NCBI GenBank assembly: GCA_041581635.1
Contig: JBFICW010000007.1
Location: 1 to 64,000, forward strand
From: Porticoccus sp041581635
GTDB taxonomy: Bacteria > Pseudomonadota > Gammaproteobacteria > Pseudomonadales > Porticoccaceae
Length of the DNA: 64,000 nucleotides
Direction: 5' to 3'
Shown: piece by piece, positions 35,030 to 43,906 of the stretch
How positions within the stretch are numbered: the stretch's first letter is position 1
Layout: every line of letters starts with the position of its first letter
Notes under the pieces: model-generated
What the model saw: the letters and a program-made list of their open reading frames with translations, nothing else
Databases searched by the model: none
What the model was told of the DNA's origin: nothing
Made by a program: the position numbers and the translations under genes

Positions 35030-36628
35030 CTACTTGTTTTCTGGTCGTCGGGTTCGATATAGCGCAATGACGATAACAATAAATGACAACAGCAGGATGG
35101 GGTGGGACCCAAACCTTCCAAAGGGTGTAAGCCCGGTGCGTGGCTCTAATGTACCCTCAAGCGTGGTGCGTTGAAAAGAGGGGCTTACCGCAGTGACTCT
35201 GCCATCGTAATTAATTAATGCACTGATGCCGTCATTGGTGGCTCGAATTAATGGTTTACCATTCTCAATGGCTCGCATGCGGGCAATCTGAAAATGTTGT
35301 TTTGGTCCAATAGATTGACCAAACCAGGTGTCGTTGCTCAGGGTAAGTATCAGGTTGGCGTGGACAGCTGATTTCCTTACCAGCTCCGCATAGGCGATTT
35401 CGTAACATATAGCGGTGGCAATAATAGCACCCTTGGCCATGATGGGTTGTTGCTCCGCTGGTCCCGAGCTAAATGCAGACATAGGCAAATCAAAGAAGGC
35501 AATGGTTCCCCTCAACCACTTTTCAAAGGGGATGTACTCACCAAAGGGCACCAGGTGTTGCTTGTGATACACCCCGGATGCCAGCCCAAGTCCGATGACC
35601 GAGTTGTAATATTTTGAGTAGTAACTACTGGGGTCGTTATGTGGTTGACCGTTGATCTCCGCCGTGGGAATCCCAGTAATGAGCGCTGTTTGAGATTCTG
35701 TTGCCGTGGATGACACTGAATCGAGATAGCCCATGACTTCATGCTGAAATCTCGGGATGGCCGATTCGGGCCAGATCACCAGATCGTTATGCAGAAGATT
35801 TTCCGTGTCGGCGCGGTATTGCTCAAAGATCGCCGGTAGCTTGTATGGGTCCCACTTTAGCGACAGGGGTAGGGCGGGCTGAACTAACCCAATTGAGAGG
35901 GGTTTTCCCGATGCTTGAGTCCAGCCAATGGTTTGTAGGTAGGCGCCGCCGAGCCAAAATAATGTTGCTAGTAGTAGCGCCGTAACCGGAATGCCAACCT
36001 TTGTTTTAACTTTAATGGATAGCTTTAGGGTGAACAGAAAGGCTAATAATGCACCACAAAATGCAGTTATCCAGCTAATACCGAGTACCCCGACAACCGG
36101 TGCCCAGCCAGATAGCCAGGTATCAGTGTGACCGTAGCCTAAATAAAGCCAGGGAAACCCGCTAAAAACCCAGCCACGAAACCACTCTCCGATAGTCCAA
36201 ATACTGGGGAAAATGATGAGCATGATCAGGGCCAAGCTATAGTTGGTCGAGAGAAGATTTGGCGGAGGTGTAAGTGTTCGGCCTAGCAATATAAAAGGTA
36301 CTGTCAGTAATAGTGCCAGAAAAAAAATAAATGGCGTGATCAGAAGTAAAGACAGTGCAATGCTGGCATCGCCATAGTCGTGGATACTGACAAAGATCCA
36401 GGAAGCCCCAAAGCCATAGATGCCCAAGCCAAAGCTCAAACTGCGTAACAATCGAACCCGGAAGCCCCGGTTGGCCTTTGGGCCACACACCATCGCTGCA
36501 AAACCAGCCATGGATAACAGCCCCAGTGGCCACCAGTTAAAGGGTGCCATGGATAGCGGTAATAGCACGCCAAGCAGGACAGCCAGAAAGCAGGCCTTTA
36601 GGTCGTATTTATGTGCTGGGGATTCCAC
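35030..36628 (-). CDS. lnt: Apolipoprotein N-acyltransferase
   Basis: 532 residues from a GTG start; no ATG is close. The N-terminal half carries about six membrane segments and the C-terminal nitrilase-like periplasmic domain has the catalytic triad E288 (WPESA), K356 (YHKQHLVPFGEY) and C408 (AICYE). Lnt adds the third acyl chain to outer-membrane lipoproteins, which LolB then receives (lolB is also in this window). Downstream of ybeX in the usual order. Confidence 0.96.
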   Translation of the reverse strand: MESPAHKYDLKACFLAVLLGVLLPLSMAPFNWWPLGLLSMAGFAAMVCGPKANRGFRVRLLRSLSFGLGIYGFGASWIFVSIHDYGDASIALSLLLITPFIFFLALLLTVPFILLGRTLTPPPNLLSTNYSLALIMLIIFPSIWTIGEWFRGWVFSGFPWLYLGYGHTDTWLSGWAPVVGVLGISWITAFCGALLAFLFTLKLSIKVKTKVGIPVTALLLATLFWLGGAYLQTIGWTQASGKPLSIGLVQPALPLSLKWDPYKLPAIFEQYRADTENLLHNDLVIWPESAIPRFQHEVMGYLDSVSSTATESQTALITGIPTAEINGQPHNDPSSYYSKYYNSVIGLGLASGVYHKQHLVPFGEYIPFEKWLRGTIAFFDLPMSAFSSGPAEQQPIMAKGAIIATAICYEIAYAELVRKSAVHANLILTLSNDTWFGQSIGPKQHFQIARMRAIENGKPLIRATNDGISALINYDGRVTAVSPSFQRTTLEGTLEPRTGLTPFGRFGSHPILLLSFIVIVIALYRTRRPENK

Positions 36629-36675
36629 GGCCTGATGGTGTCCTGAGGGGCAGTTAGTTTTTGGCGGGTTAGTAG

Positions 36676-37512
36676 CTAACCCCTCATGTGCATTTCCAGC
36701 AGTTTAACCTGTCGATTATCGCCTTCGGCAACCCGGAAGGTAAAACCATTAACATCGACAGTTTCATCTATCGAGGGCATTCGGCCAAAGGCCTGAACGA
36801 TGATGCCGCCAATGGTATCAAACTCCTCGTCATTGATGCCGGTATCAAAATAGACGTTAAAGTCTGCAATTGGGGTGAGCGCATCAATCAGGTGACTTCC
36901 GTCCGGTTGTGGGCGGATCATCTTGCCTTCTTCTTCGTCTGTTTCATCCTCGATTTCACCAACAATTTCCTCGAGAATATCTTCAATGGTGATCAGGCCT
37001 GCAATGCCGCCGTATTCATCCACGACAATAGCCATATGATAACGCTGCTCCCGAAACTCTCTCAGCAGCACGTTAAGTCGTTTGCTTTCAGGAATAATTG
37101 TGGCCGGTCTAACTACATTTTTGATGTCAAAGTGGTCACGACCATCAAGAATCAGAGGTAATAACTCTTTTGCCAAGAGGATTCCCACAATGTCATCGGC
37201 TGAATCACCAATGACCGGGAAACGTGAATGACTGGATTCAATGACCAGTTTCAATACATTCTCTAGGCTGGCTTCCTGTTGAATAACGACCATCTGGGAG
37301 CGGGGAATCATGATTTCCCGTACCTGTTGGTCAGATACGTTAAGAGCACCCTCGATAATTTCCAATGCATCATGGTCGATGACGTTGCTCTCATGGGCGG
37401 CACGCAGTAGCAGGGCAAGCTCATCCCTGGATTGCGGCTCTGAGGAAAAAACGTTGGCCAGTTTGCCCAGCCAGGATTTTTCCTGAGAGCTGCTCGAGTC
37501 GTCGTCAGTCAT
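36676..37512 (-). CDS. ybeX: CBS-domain protein, CorC/YbeX family
   Basis: 278 residues, with a tandem CBS pair (about 65-180) containing REIMIPRSQMV and AIVVDEYGGIAGLITIEDILEEIVGEIEDE, then a CorC_HlyC C-terminal domain. It lacks the membrane DUF21 domain, matching the short CorC/YbeX type linked to magnesium/cobalt efflux and ribosome quality control. Its start overlaps the ybeY stop by one base (TAATG). Confidence 0.94.
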   Translation of the reverse strand: MTDDDSSSSQEKSWLGKLANVFSSEPQSRDELALLLRAAHESNVIDHDALEIIEGALNVSDQQVREIMIPRSQMVVIQQEASLENVLKLVIESSHSRFPVIGDSADDIVGILLAKELLPLILDGRDHFDIKNVVRPATIIPESKRLNVLLREFREQRYHMAIVVDEYGGIAGLITIEDILEEIVGEIEDETDEEEGKMIRPQPDGSHLIDALTPIADFNVYFDTGINDEEFDTIGGIIVQAFGRMPSIDETVDVNGFTFRVAEGDNRQVKLLEMHMRG

Positions 37513-37997
37513 TAGTTGCTGATTGCTCCGGGTGATTGTTCATAGGGCGGAGGAAAGTGTAGGTTGGTAATGATGTTAGTTTCCAGTTGTTCCATTTTTT
37601 CAGCATCTTGATCGTCGATATGGTCGTAGCCAATTAAATGTAGACTACCGTGAATCGTCATGTGTGCCCAGTGAGCATCAGCAGACTTTTCCTGTTGCTT
37701 CGCTTCCCGCTCAACTACCGGGGCGCAGATAACCAAGTCTCCGAGCAAGGGTAGCTGTAATGATTCAGGCAAGTTTGCTGGAAAAGATAGCACATTAGTC
37801 GCACCTTGCTTGTTACGGTAGCGGCTATTAAGTTCGGCACCTTCTTTTTCGTCAACGATACGAATGCTCAACTCCACTTCTTTACCCAGTCTTGTAGGCT
37901 GTTCTGTCAAAGCCGCAGAAACCCACCGACGAAATCTCTTTTCGTCGGGAACACTAGCACAGGATGACGCATTTTCAATGTCAATAATGAGGTTCAT
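37512..37997 (-). CDS. ybeY: rRNA maturation endoribonuclease YbeY
   Basis: 161 residues. The metal-binding motif HGSLHLIGYDH gives H116, H120 and H126. YbeY is a zinc-dependent RNase involved in 16S rRNA 3' maturation and 70S quality control. It lies eight bases after ybeZ and overlaps ybeX, the conserved phoH-ybeY-ybeX block. Confidence 0.96.
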   Translation of the reverse strand: MNLIIDIENASSCASVPDEKRFRRWVSAALTEQPTRLGKEVELSIRIVDEKEGAELNSRYRNKQGATNVLSFPANLPESLQLPLLGDLVICAPVVEREAKQQEKSADAHWAHMTIHGSLHLIGYDHIDDQDAEKMEQLETNIITNLHFPPPYEQSPGAISN

Positions 37998-38005
37998 GGG
38001 AGTGT

Positions 38006-39058
38006 TTATTTGTCATTATCCTCTTCATGAGCATCATAGGCATCTACAATTTGTGCGACTAATGGATGGCGCACAACATCTTTAGAGCCAAAAAAGGAGA
38101 AGCTAATATCCTGGATGTCCTTTAGTACCTCGCATACATGAAGTAGTCCGGACTGAGTCCTGCGAGGCAGGTCTATTTGAGAGGTGTCACCGGTAATGAC
38201 CGCCGTAGAGCTGAAGCCAATTCGAGTGAGAAACATTTTCATCTGTTCGCGGGTGGTATTTTGGCTTTCATCCAAAATAATAAATGAATTGTTCAAAGTC
38301 CTGCCGCGCATATAGGCGAGTGGCGCCACTTCAATGACATTGCGATCAATAAGTTTGGCTACGGTTTCTACACCAAGCATTTCATAAAGTGCATCGTAGA
38401 GTGGACGCAAGTAGGGGTCGACTTTTTGACTTAGATCGCCAGGAAGAAAACCGAGCTTCTCGCCAGCTTCTACCGCTGGACGTACCAACAAAATTCGTTC
38501 TACTTCATCCCGAAGTAATGCTTCTACCGCACAGGCTACTGCGAGGTATGTTTTTCCTGTGCCTGCAGGGCCGACGCCAAAGTTAATATCATGAGTTTGA
38601 ATTGCTCTCACGTATTTTTGTTGGCTGGCTCCGCGGGGTTTGATATTGCCCTTTTTGGTGCGAATGACAGGAAAGCTCTCCACATTTTCAGTATTAGCTG
38701 GTGCAGAGGCAGTGCTAGAAGCAGGTTTATCCATATGAGTCTCAATATTAGATGTCGCGATATTAGGGGGGGGAGAATTTGATTGCTGTATGGCCAGGTG
38801 AACCTGATCTGGGGTGAGGTCACCGTTAGTAGTATTTTCATGATAAAGATGACGAAGTAGCCGTCCAGCCTTTTTGGCCGTAGCGTTGTCGCCATAGAAG
38901 GCAAAAATATTCCCGCGGTTTCTGATCTCTATCTTCAACCGCTGTTCAATTTGTCTAAGGTGTTCATCGAATTGGCCACAAAGTGTGGCGAGGCGTTTAG
39001 CATCACTAGGCTCAAGAGTAATGGTATGAGCTGCTACTTGCTGATTCAAATTTTCCAA
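38006..39058 (-). CDS. ybeZ: PhoH-like ATPase YbeZ
   Basis: 350 residues. Walker A is GPAGTGKT (163-170) and Walker B is in NSFIILDESQN. The N-terminal 85 residues resemble a KH-like region, and residues 91-125 form a serine/proline/alanine-rich linker. The start appears to be TTG at 39058, supported by AGAGGG eight bases upstream; no ATG occurs before the conserved part. YbeZ partners YbeY in rRNA processing. Confidence 0.93.
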   Translation of the reverse strand: MENLNQQVAAHTITLEPSDAKRLATLCGQFDEHLRQIEQRLKIEIRNRGNIFAFYGDNATAKKAGRLLRHLYHENTTNGDLTPDQVHLAIQQSNSPPPNIATSNIETHMDKPASSTASAPANTENVESFPVIRTKKGNIKPRGASQQKYVRAIQTHDINFGVGPAGTGKTYLAVACAVEALLRDEVERILLVRPAVEAGEKLGFLPGDLSQKVDPYLRPLYDALYEMLGVETVAKLIDRNVIEVAPLAYMRGRTLNNSFIILDESQNTTREQMKMFLTRIGFSSTAVITGDTSQIDLPRRTQSGLLHVCEVLKDIQDISFSFFGSKDVVRHPLVAQIVDAYDAHEEDNDK

Positions 39059-39186
39059 TAGGCCGCCCTCTGCGGCAGTAACGATGTAGTTAGCATATAA
39101 CCTTTATCTGCAGCTGAAAATACTTTTACCAGTAGTTTATATAGCAAAATGAAGCAATCCACTTTTATTTTTATGATGCGTTGTTA

Positions 39187-40548
39187 TTAGCCCGGGGTGG
39201 TAAGGGGGTTAACCAGTTCGCCGCGTAAAGAATTTGGCAGAGCCTCGGTAATCGTCAGTTGAGTAAAATCACCTATTAGCTGGTGGTCTGTCGAGGGGAA
39301 GTTGACGACGCGGTTATTCTCTGTTCTGCCCTGTAGTTGTCCGGGGTCTTTTTTTGATATCCCCGTAACCAGCACGGTTTCAGTATTGCCAACCATTCGG
39401 CGACTTATTTCGAGAGCGTGCTGGCTGATGCGGTTTTGTAGAATCTGAAGCCTTTGCTTTTTCAATTCTGCTGGGGTGTCATCGGGCATATCTGCCGCTG
39501 GTGTACCGGGACGAGCACTGTAAATAAAGCTGAAACTATGATCAAAGCCAATATCATGGATTAGTTTCATCGTATCTTCGAAGTCTTTCTCCGTTTCACC
39601 TGGGAAGCCCACAATGAAATCGGATGAGATGCTGATCTCGGGACGAATTTGTCTTAGTTTGCGAATTCTTGATTTGTATTCGAGAACAGTATGACCTCGT
39701 TTCATGGCCGCCAATACTCGGTCTGACCCACTTTGAACGGGCAGGTGTAAATGGCTAACCAGTTCAGGCACCTCTGCATAGGCTGCAATCAGGCTGTCAG
39801 AAAATTCCATTGGATGGGAAGTGGTATAGCGGATTCGGTCAATACCGTCGATATCGGCCACATAAGTAATCAGTTCAGCGAGATCACAGATACTGCCATT
39901 GGGCATATCCCCGCGGTAGGCGTTGACATTCTGCCCAAGAAGATTGATTTCACGTACATTCTGGCTTGCCAGGTGGGCCACTTCTGCCAATATGTCGGCG
40001 GCCGGTCGACTGACTTCCTCGCCTCGGGTATATGGCACAACACAGAAGGTGCAGTATTTGGAGCAGCCCTCCATGATGGATACAAAGGCTGTAGCGCCAT
40101 CGGCCTCAGGTTGTGGAAGGCGGTCAAATTTTTCGATTTCAGGAAAACTGATATCCACGATGGTGGTGCCATCATGCTGTTTTTTTTCTGCCATCATCTC
40201 GGGCAGGCGATGAAGGGTTTGCGGGCCAAATACCAAATCTACAAAGGGTGCTCGTTTGGCGATGGCTTCCCCCTCCTGGCTGGCGACGCATCCACCCACC
40301 CCAATCGTCAAATCCGGGTTTTTTTCTTTTAATATTCGCCAGCGGCCCAACTGATGGAATACTTTTTCCTGCGCCTTTTCTCTAATCGAACAGGTGTTCA
40401 GTAGCAATACATCCGCTTCTTCCGGATTTTCGGTCGTTACCATTTGATGACTGTCACCGAGAAGGTCTCTCATACGAGCTGAGTCGTATTCGTTCATCTG
40501 GCAGCCATGGGTGACGATATGTAACTTTTTAACCGGTTTGTCCGACAT
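39187..40548 (-). CDS. miaB: tRNA-2-methylthio-N6-dimethylallyladenosine synthase
   Basis: 453 residues from ATG 40548. The UPF0004 domain supplies cluster ligands C16, C53 and C87, and the radical SAM motif CSKYCTFC gives C162, C166 and C169. A TRAM domain closes the protein. MiaB adds the methylthio group to i6A37 of tRNAs that read UNN codons. The frame is open 33 codons further upstream, but that part lacks similarity. It is the first gene of the reverse cluster running to holA. Confidence 0.97.
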   Translation of the reverse strand: MSDKPVKKLHIVTHGCQMNEYDSARMRDLLGDSHQMVTTENPEEADVLLLNTCSIREKAQEKVFHQLGRWRILKEKNPDLTIGVGGCVASQEGEAIAKRAPFVDLVFGPQTLHRLPEMMAEKKQHDGTTIVDISFPEIEKFDRLPQPEADGATAFVSIMEGCSKYCTFCVVPYTRGEEVSRPAADILAEVAHLASQNVREINLLGQNVNAYRGDMPNGSICDLAELITYVADIDGIDRIRYTTSHPMEFSDSLIAAYAEVPELVSHLHLPVQSGSDRVLAAMKRGHTVLEYKSRIRKLRQIRPEISISSDFIVGFPGETEKDFEDTMKLIHDIGFDHSFSFIYSARPGTPAADMPDDTPAELKKQRLQILQNRISQHALEISRRMVGNTETVLVTGISKKDPGQLQGRTENNRVVNFPSTDHQLIGDFTQLTITEALPNSLRGELVNPLTTPG

Positions 40549-40651
40549 AAAGTGATTAAATTCTGAGCAATTATAGGGTCGCGCATTATAACGGTAGCAA
40601 GGTGTAAATCCTACATGGATAGGTCTGAATGAATGAAATTTGTGCAATTTA

Positions 40652-40660
40652 TGCTATTCT
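40652..40660 (+). promoter_or_regulatory. Extended -10 element upstream of the DUF1820 gene
   Basis: TGCTATTCT is a TGn-extended -10 box, 38 bases before the gene start at 40699. No consensus -35 is seen, as is common with extended -10 promoters. Confidence 0.4.
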
Positions 40661-40698
40661 AGCGCGCCTTTTTCTGGACCTTTGACTAGGCTGTTTAT

Positions 40699-41034
40699 AT
40701 GGCTTCCAATCCGATTTATAAAATAATTTTTTTCAACCAGGGCCAGGTGTACGAAATGTATGCCCGTCATGTCTACCAAAGTGATCTGTGGGGATTTCTG
40801 GAAGTTGAAGAATTTATCTTTGGTGAGCGCAGTCAAATGATTGTGGATCCCGCTGAAGAGAAGCTAAAAACAGAATTCTCTTCGATTAAGCGAAGTTTTA
40901 TTCCGCTCCATTCCGTGGTGCGTATCGATGAAGTGGAAAAAGAAGGTGCCTGTAAAATTACTGAAGTGAAGGGTGGTGGTAATGTTACACCGTTCCCGTT
41001 TCCCGGTGCCGCGCCAAAACCGAAGAGGGATTGA
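40699..41034 (+). CDS. DUF1820 family protein
   Basis: 111 residues starting MASNPIYKIIFFNQGQVYEMYARHVYQSDLWGFLEVEEFIFG. This matches my recollection of DUF1820, a small cytoplasmic family restricted to gammaproteobacteria such as Pseudomonas. The C-terminus is proline-rich (PFPFPGAAPKPKRD). The function is unknown. It is divergent from miaB, as in Pseudomonas relatives. Confidence 0.85.
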   Translation: MASNPIYKIIFFNQGQVYEMYARHVYQSDLWGFLEVEEFIFGERSQMIVDPAEEKLKTEFSSIKRSFIPLHSVVRIDEVEKEGACKITEVKGGGNVTPFPFPGAAPKPKRD

Positions 41035-41078
41035 TTGGTTTTTGGCAGATCAGAAGCGAAACCTTCTTGAGTTAAATT

Positions 41079-41109
41079 GAAAAGGGCCGCAATTTGCGGC
41101 CCTTTTTTT
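41079..41109. terminator. Bidirectional Rho-independent terminator
   Basis: The stem AAGGGCCGC / GCGGCCCTT with loop AATTT is flanked by A-runs on the left and a T-run on the right. It serves the DUF1820 gene on the forward strand and the aminotransferase gene on the reverse strand, which converge here. Confidence 0.92.
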
Positions 41110-41131
41110 ATATTAACCTTAAGAGTACCTG

Positions 41132-42409
41132 CTACGCCGTCAGTTTTTGCCTGACGGAGGCCAATTTAACGGAGTTGCAGAAGATCTCCATGGCGGCATC
41201 GATTTCGGCTACTGTTGGAAATGAAGGTGCTAGCCGGATGTTGCAATCCTTGGGGTCCTTGCCGTAAGGGAATGTAGCCCCCGCAGGCGTTAACTCGACT
41301 CCCGCTTCTGCCGCCAGTCTCACTACTTCACTGGCAAGCCCTGGGCGGGTATCAAAGGATATAAAATAGCCCCCTTTAGGGTTGCTCCAAGTGCCCAGGT
41401 CAGATTCGGTGAAGTTTTCATCGAGATGTTTCAGAACACAGGCAAACCTTGGGCGAAGCAGCTCGGCATGTTTTTTCATGTGCGTCTGCAGCTCTGCTAG
41501 GTTTTTAATCACTTTCAAGTGACGCAATTGGTTAACCTTGTCTGGGCCGATAGAAGAAATTCCCAGGTGCTGCTTTATCACATTAAGGTTGTCTTTTGAG
41601 CTGGCCATATAGGCGACACCTGCACCAGCAAAGGTTACTTTGGAGGTAGAGGCGAATTGTAAAACACTGTTTTCAGTGCCATGCTTTCGACAGTACTTCA
41701 TGATATTTGGCAGATCGGGTGATTCATCTGATAGGTCGTGCACCGCATAGGCATTATCGTAAAATACCCGGAAATTAGCCGATGCAATGGTCCCCAGTTT
41801 TGCCAGCCGTTCAACGGTTTCCTGGCTGTAAACGCAGCCGGTAGGGTTGGAATACTTGGGGACGCACCAAATGCCTTTAATCGCAGAATCATTGGCAACC
41901 AGAGATTCGACTTTATCCATCTCGGGGCCGTTTTCATCCATGGGCACATTGATCATTTCAATGCCGAATTCTTCACAGATGGAAAAGTGGCGGTCGTAGC
42001 CTGGCACAGGGCAGAGAAATTTAACGGTACCTTCATCTCTCCACGCAGACCCTTTACCATTGGGGCCAAACTGCCAGGCAAATAAAATCGTTAGGTACAT
42101 CAGTGAGAGGCTGCTGTTACCGCCCACGAGAACCTCGTCAGACTCAACACCTAGAATTTCAGCAGCCAGATCCCTCATCTTTGGAAGTCCCAAGAGGCCG
42201 CCATAATTTCGGGTGTCAGTACCATCGTCAGAAATATAGTTTCCTTGCAGGGCGCCATCTAGCGCATTGGCCAAAGAAAGTTGGCTCGCAGATGGTTTTC
42301 CTCGGGTTAAATTAAGATTTAATCCTCCGGATTTGAACGACTCGTGTTTCGCAGCAAGCTCTTCATGCCACTGTTGCAACTGTTCTTGGGTTGCCTGATC
42401 AAGGTACAC
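41132..42409 (-). CDS. Aminotransferase, aspartate type Ic
   Basis: 425 residues from a GTG start with AGAAGGA eight bases upstream. The pyridoxal-phosphate lysine is K257 in FASTSKVTFAGAG, with NPTG (188-191) and D218/Y221 as cofactor contacts. The N-terminal LNLTRGKPSASQLSLAN is typical of the class Ic aspartate aminotransferase family (Pfam Asp_aminotransf), first described from Corynebacterium. It likely interconverts aspartate and 2-oxoglutarate. It is a single gene ending at the shared terminator. Confidence 0.85.
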   Translation of the reverse strand: MYLDQATQEQLQQWHEELAAKHESFKSGGLNLNLTRGKPSASQLSLANALDGALQGNYISDDGTDTRNYGGLLGLPKMRDLAAEILGVESDEVLVGGNSSLSLMYLTILFAWQFGPNGKGSAWRDEGTVKFLCPVPGYDRHFSICEEFGIEMINVPMDENGPEMDKVESLVANDSAIKGIWCVPKYSNPTGCVYSQETVERLAKLGTIASANFRVFYDNAYAVHDLSDESPDLPNIMKYCRKHGTENSVLQFASTSKVTFAGAGVAYMASSKDNLNVIKQHLGISSIGPDKVNQLRHLKVIKNLAELQTHMKKHAELLRPRFACVLKHLDENFTESDLGTWSNPKGGYFISFDTRPGLASEVVRLAAEAGVELTPAGATFPYGKDPKDCNIRLAPSFPTVAEIDAAMEIFCNSVKLASVRQKLTA

Positions 42410-42484
42410 GTTGTTATTCCTTCTAGATGAATTTGTGCAAGGATTTTACCCGTTCGATGGATTGGCACAATAGTAAAAAGTCCT

Positions 42485-42508
42485 TAAGTCAGTGAAAAAT
42501 CGCTGACT
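42485..42508. repeat. Perfect hairpin upstream of the aminotransferase gene
   Basis: AAGTCAGTGA / TCGCTGACTT with loop AAAA forms a ten-pair stem (one G-T pair), 76 bases upstream of the aminotransferase start. There is no T-run on either side, so it is not a standard terminator. It could be an operator or mRNA leader structure. Confidence 0.6.
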
Positions 42509-42536
42509 TTCAGGGGCGAGTTAGGTTTAGGCTGTA

Positions 42537-42614
42537 TGGTCGCTTCGCGTGGGGTCGAACCACCGACTCCTACGCCATGAAACTGTCCAGGAATCTTTGA
42601 CGGTTAATTGAAGC
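42537..42614 (-). pseudogene. Decayed tRNA-Met-like gene
   Basis: On the reverse strand the 3' half follows tRNA layout base for base. It has the anticodon loop TTCATGG, a five-base variable loop GAGTC, the T-arm GGTGG-TTCGACC-CCACG, the 3' acceptor strand CGAAGCG, discriminator A and an encoded CCA. The 45 bases from the loop to CCA match 33 of 45 with the intact tRNA-Met at 45315-45391. The anticodon stem does not pair and no D-arm is visible; only GCTTC at the far end can pair with the acceptor strand. I therefore call it non-functional. Confidence 0.6.
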
Positions 42615-42692
42615 AATCGGCTGCTGAAGTTTTTCTAAGCGAATAGTGGTGGATGAGTAGCAACGGAGTAGCGAAACCATCTTGTATCGTTG

Positions 42693-42701
42693 TGCTAGTA
42701 T
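42693..42701 (+). promoter_or_regulatory. Extended -10 element upstream of hflK
   Basis: TGCTAGTAT fits a TGn-extended -10 box 128 bases before the hflK start. The -35 position has no consensus match. Confidence 0.35.
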
Positions 42702-42829
42702 CTTCTCGTTGCTATGGGATGCCGCGGGGTTCTGTCGGATGATTTACCCCCTTGCCTTGTAAATAGGCAAGACACCCCCATATATTACAAAATAACCAAT
42801 TTTGGTTGTTCCTACCTAAAGGCGATCTA

Positions 42830-43906
42830 ATGCCATCCGAAAATAATAATTCTGATACCCCTTGGGGAACTCGACCACAGTCACCACCTGATATTGAACA
42901 GATCATTAAGCAAGCTATTGATAGGTTAAAAGGTTTGTTCTCGGGAGGTGGTTCTGGAAAAAAGTCAGGGGGAAATTTTGGTGGCCTGGCCACCTTTGTT
43001 TTTCTAGTACTAGTATTTCTTAGTCTATGGTCTGCCTATTATACGGTGCCAAGTGATTCGGTCGCTGTGGTGCAACGTTTTGGTATGTATCTTAAAGAGG
43101 TGCCACCCGGTCTGCATTTCAAGCTACCTCTCGGGATTGATCAGGCAACCAAGGTTCCGGTAAAGCGGCAATTAAAGCAGGAGTTTGGTTTTTCCACGCC
43201 AGGTTCTCGCGACCCGTATCAGGGTTCGCGTGATGGCGGGCGGGAAACCCAGATGGTCACCGGTGACCTAAATGCGGCGTTAGTGGAATGGGTTGTTCAA
43301 TACCGCATATCAGACCCAGTCAAATTCTTATTTGAAGTTCGCGAGCCTGGTGAGACCCTGCGTTATGTGTCGGAGTCGGTGATGCGTGAAGTGGTCGGTG
43401 ATAGAACGGTGGACGAAGTTATCACCATCGGCCGGCAGGAAATTGAAATAGAAGCTTTGGTTAAAATGCAGGAGCTATCGACCAAATATGTGATGGGAAT
43501 TAGCATCGATCAGGTGCAGCTAAAAAATATCAATCCTCCCAAGCCAGTGCAAGAATCATTTAATGAGGTTAATCAGGCGCAACAATCGAAAGAAAAACTG
43601 ATTAATGAAGCGCGCCGTGAATATAACAAGGTTATTCCCTTGGCAGAGGGAGAAAAAGATCAACGTATTCGAGAAGCCGATGGTTATCGCCTCAAGCGTA
43701 TCAATGAGGCCGAAGGCGATGTGGCGCGGTTCAATGCACTGTTCACTGAGTATCAAAAAGCGCCGGAAGTCACCCGTCGCCGCATTTATATTGAAACCAT
43801 GCAGGGGGTCATACCGAAATTAGGAACCAAAATTTTGGTCGATGATGATCTTCCCGGCTTGCTCCCTTTACTTAACCTTAAAGGGCAAAAAGGTGACCAA
43901 AAATGA
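42830..43906 (+). CDS. hflK: Membrane protease modulator HflK
   Basis: 358 residues from ATG 42830 with AAAGG eight bases upstream. It has a glycine-rich cytoplasmic N-terminus (34-52), one membrane segment (about 52-70) and an SPFH/band-7 domain (70-265), then the helical tail ending ITRR-like VTRRRIYIETMQGVIPKLG. HflK with HflC forms a large cage around FtsH hexamers in the inner membrane. It is shorter than E. coli HflK (419) and its tail (NPPKPVQESFNEVNQAQQ) resembles the type I recall from deltaproteobacteria. hfq and hflX, the usual upstream neighbours, are absent. It overlaps hflC by four bases. Confidence 0.9.
   Translation: MPSENNNSDTPWGTRPQSPPDIEQIIKQAIDRLKGLFSGGGSGKKSGGNFGGLATFVFLVLVFLSLWSAYYTVPSDSVAVVQRFGMYLKEVPPGLHFKLPLGIDQATKVPVKRQLKQEFGFSTPGSRDPYQGSRDGGRETQMVTGDLNAALVEWVVQYRISDPVKFLFEVREPGETLRYVSESVMREVVGDRTVDEVITIGRQEIEIEALVKMQELSTKYVMGISIDQVQLKNINPPKPVQESFNEVNQAQQSKEKLINEARREYNKVIPLAEGEKDQRIREADGYRLKRINEAEGDVARFNALFTEYQKAPEVTRRRIYIETMQGVIPKLGTKILVDDDLPGLLPLLNLKGQKGDQK

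Larger units (their letters stand above)
42410..42829. other. 420-base intergenic region with tRNA remnant and hairpins
   Basis: This region has no credible protein gene. It holds a 10-bp hairpin (42485-42508), a decayed tRNA-like sequence (42537-42614), an extended -10 box (42693-42701), a CTTGCCT-TGTAAAT-AGGCAAG hairpin (42751-42771) and a small AACCAA/TTGGTT repeat just before hflK. Confidence 0.75.

Noticed and set aside
39751..40332. A 193-codon frame antisense to miaB
   Set aside because: Its residues mirror the radical SAM gene; there is no ribosome-binding site.
42537..42614. A functional second tRNA-Met
   Set aside because: The anticodon stem does not pair and no D-arm can be drawn.
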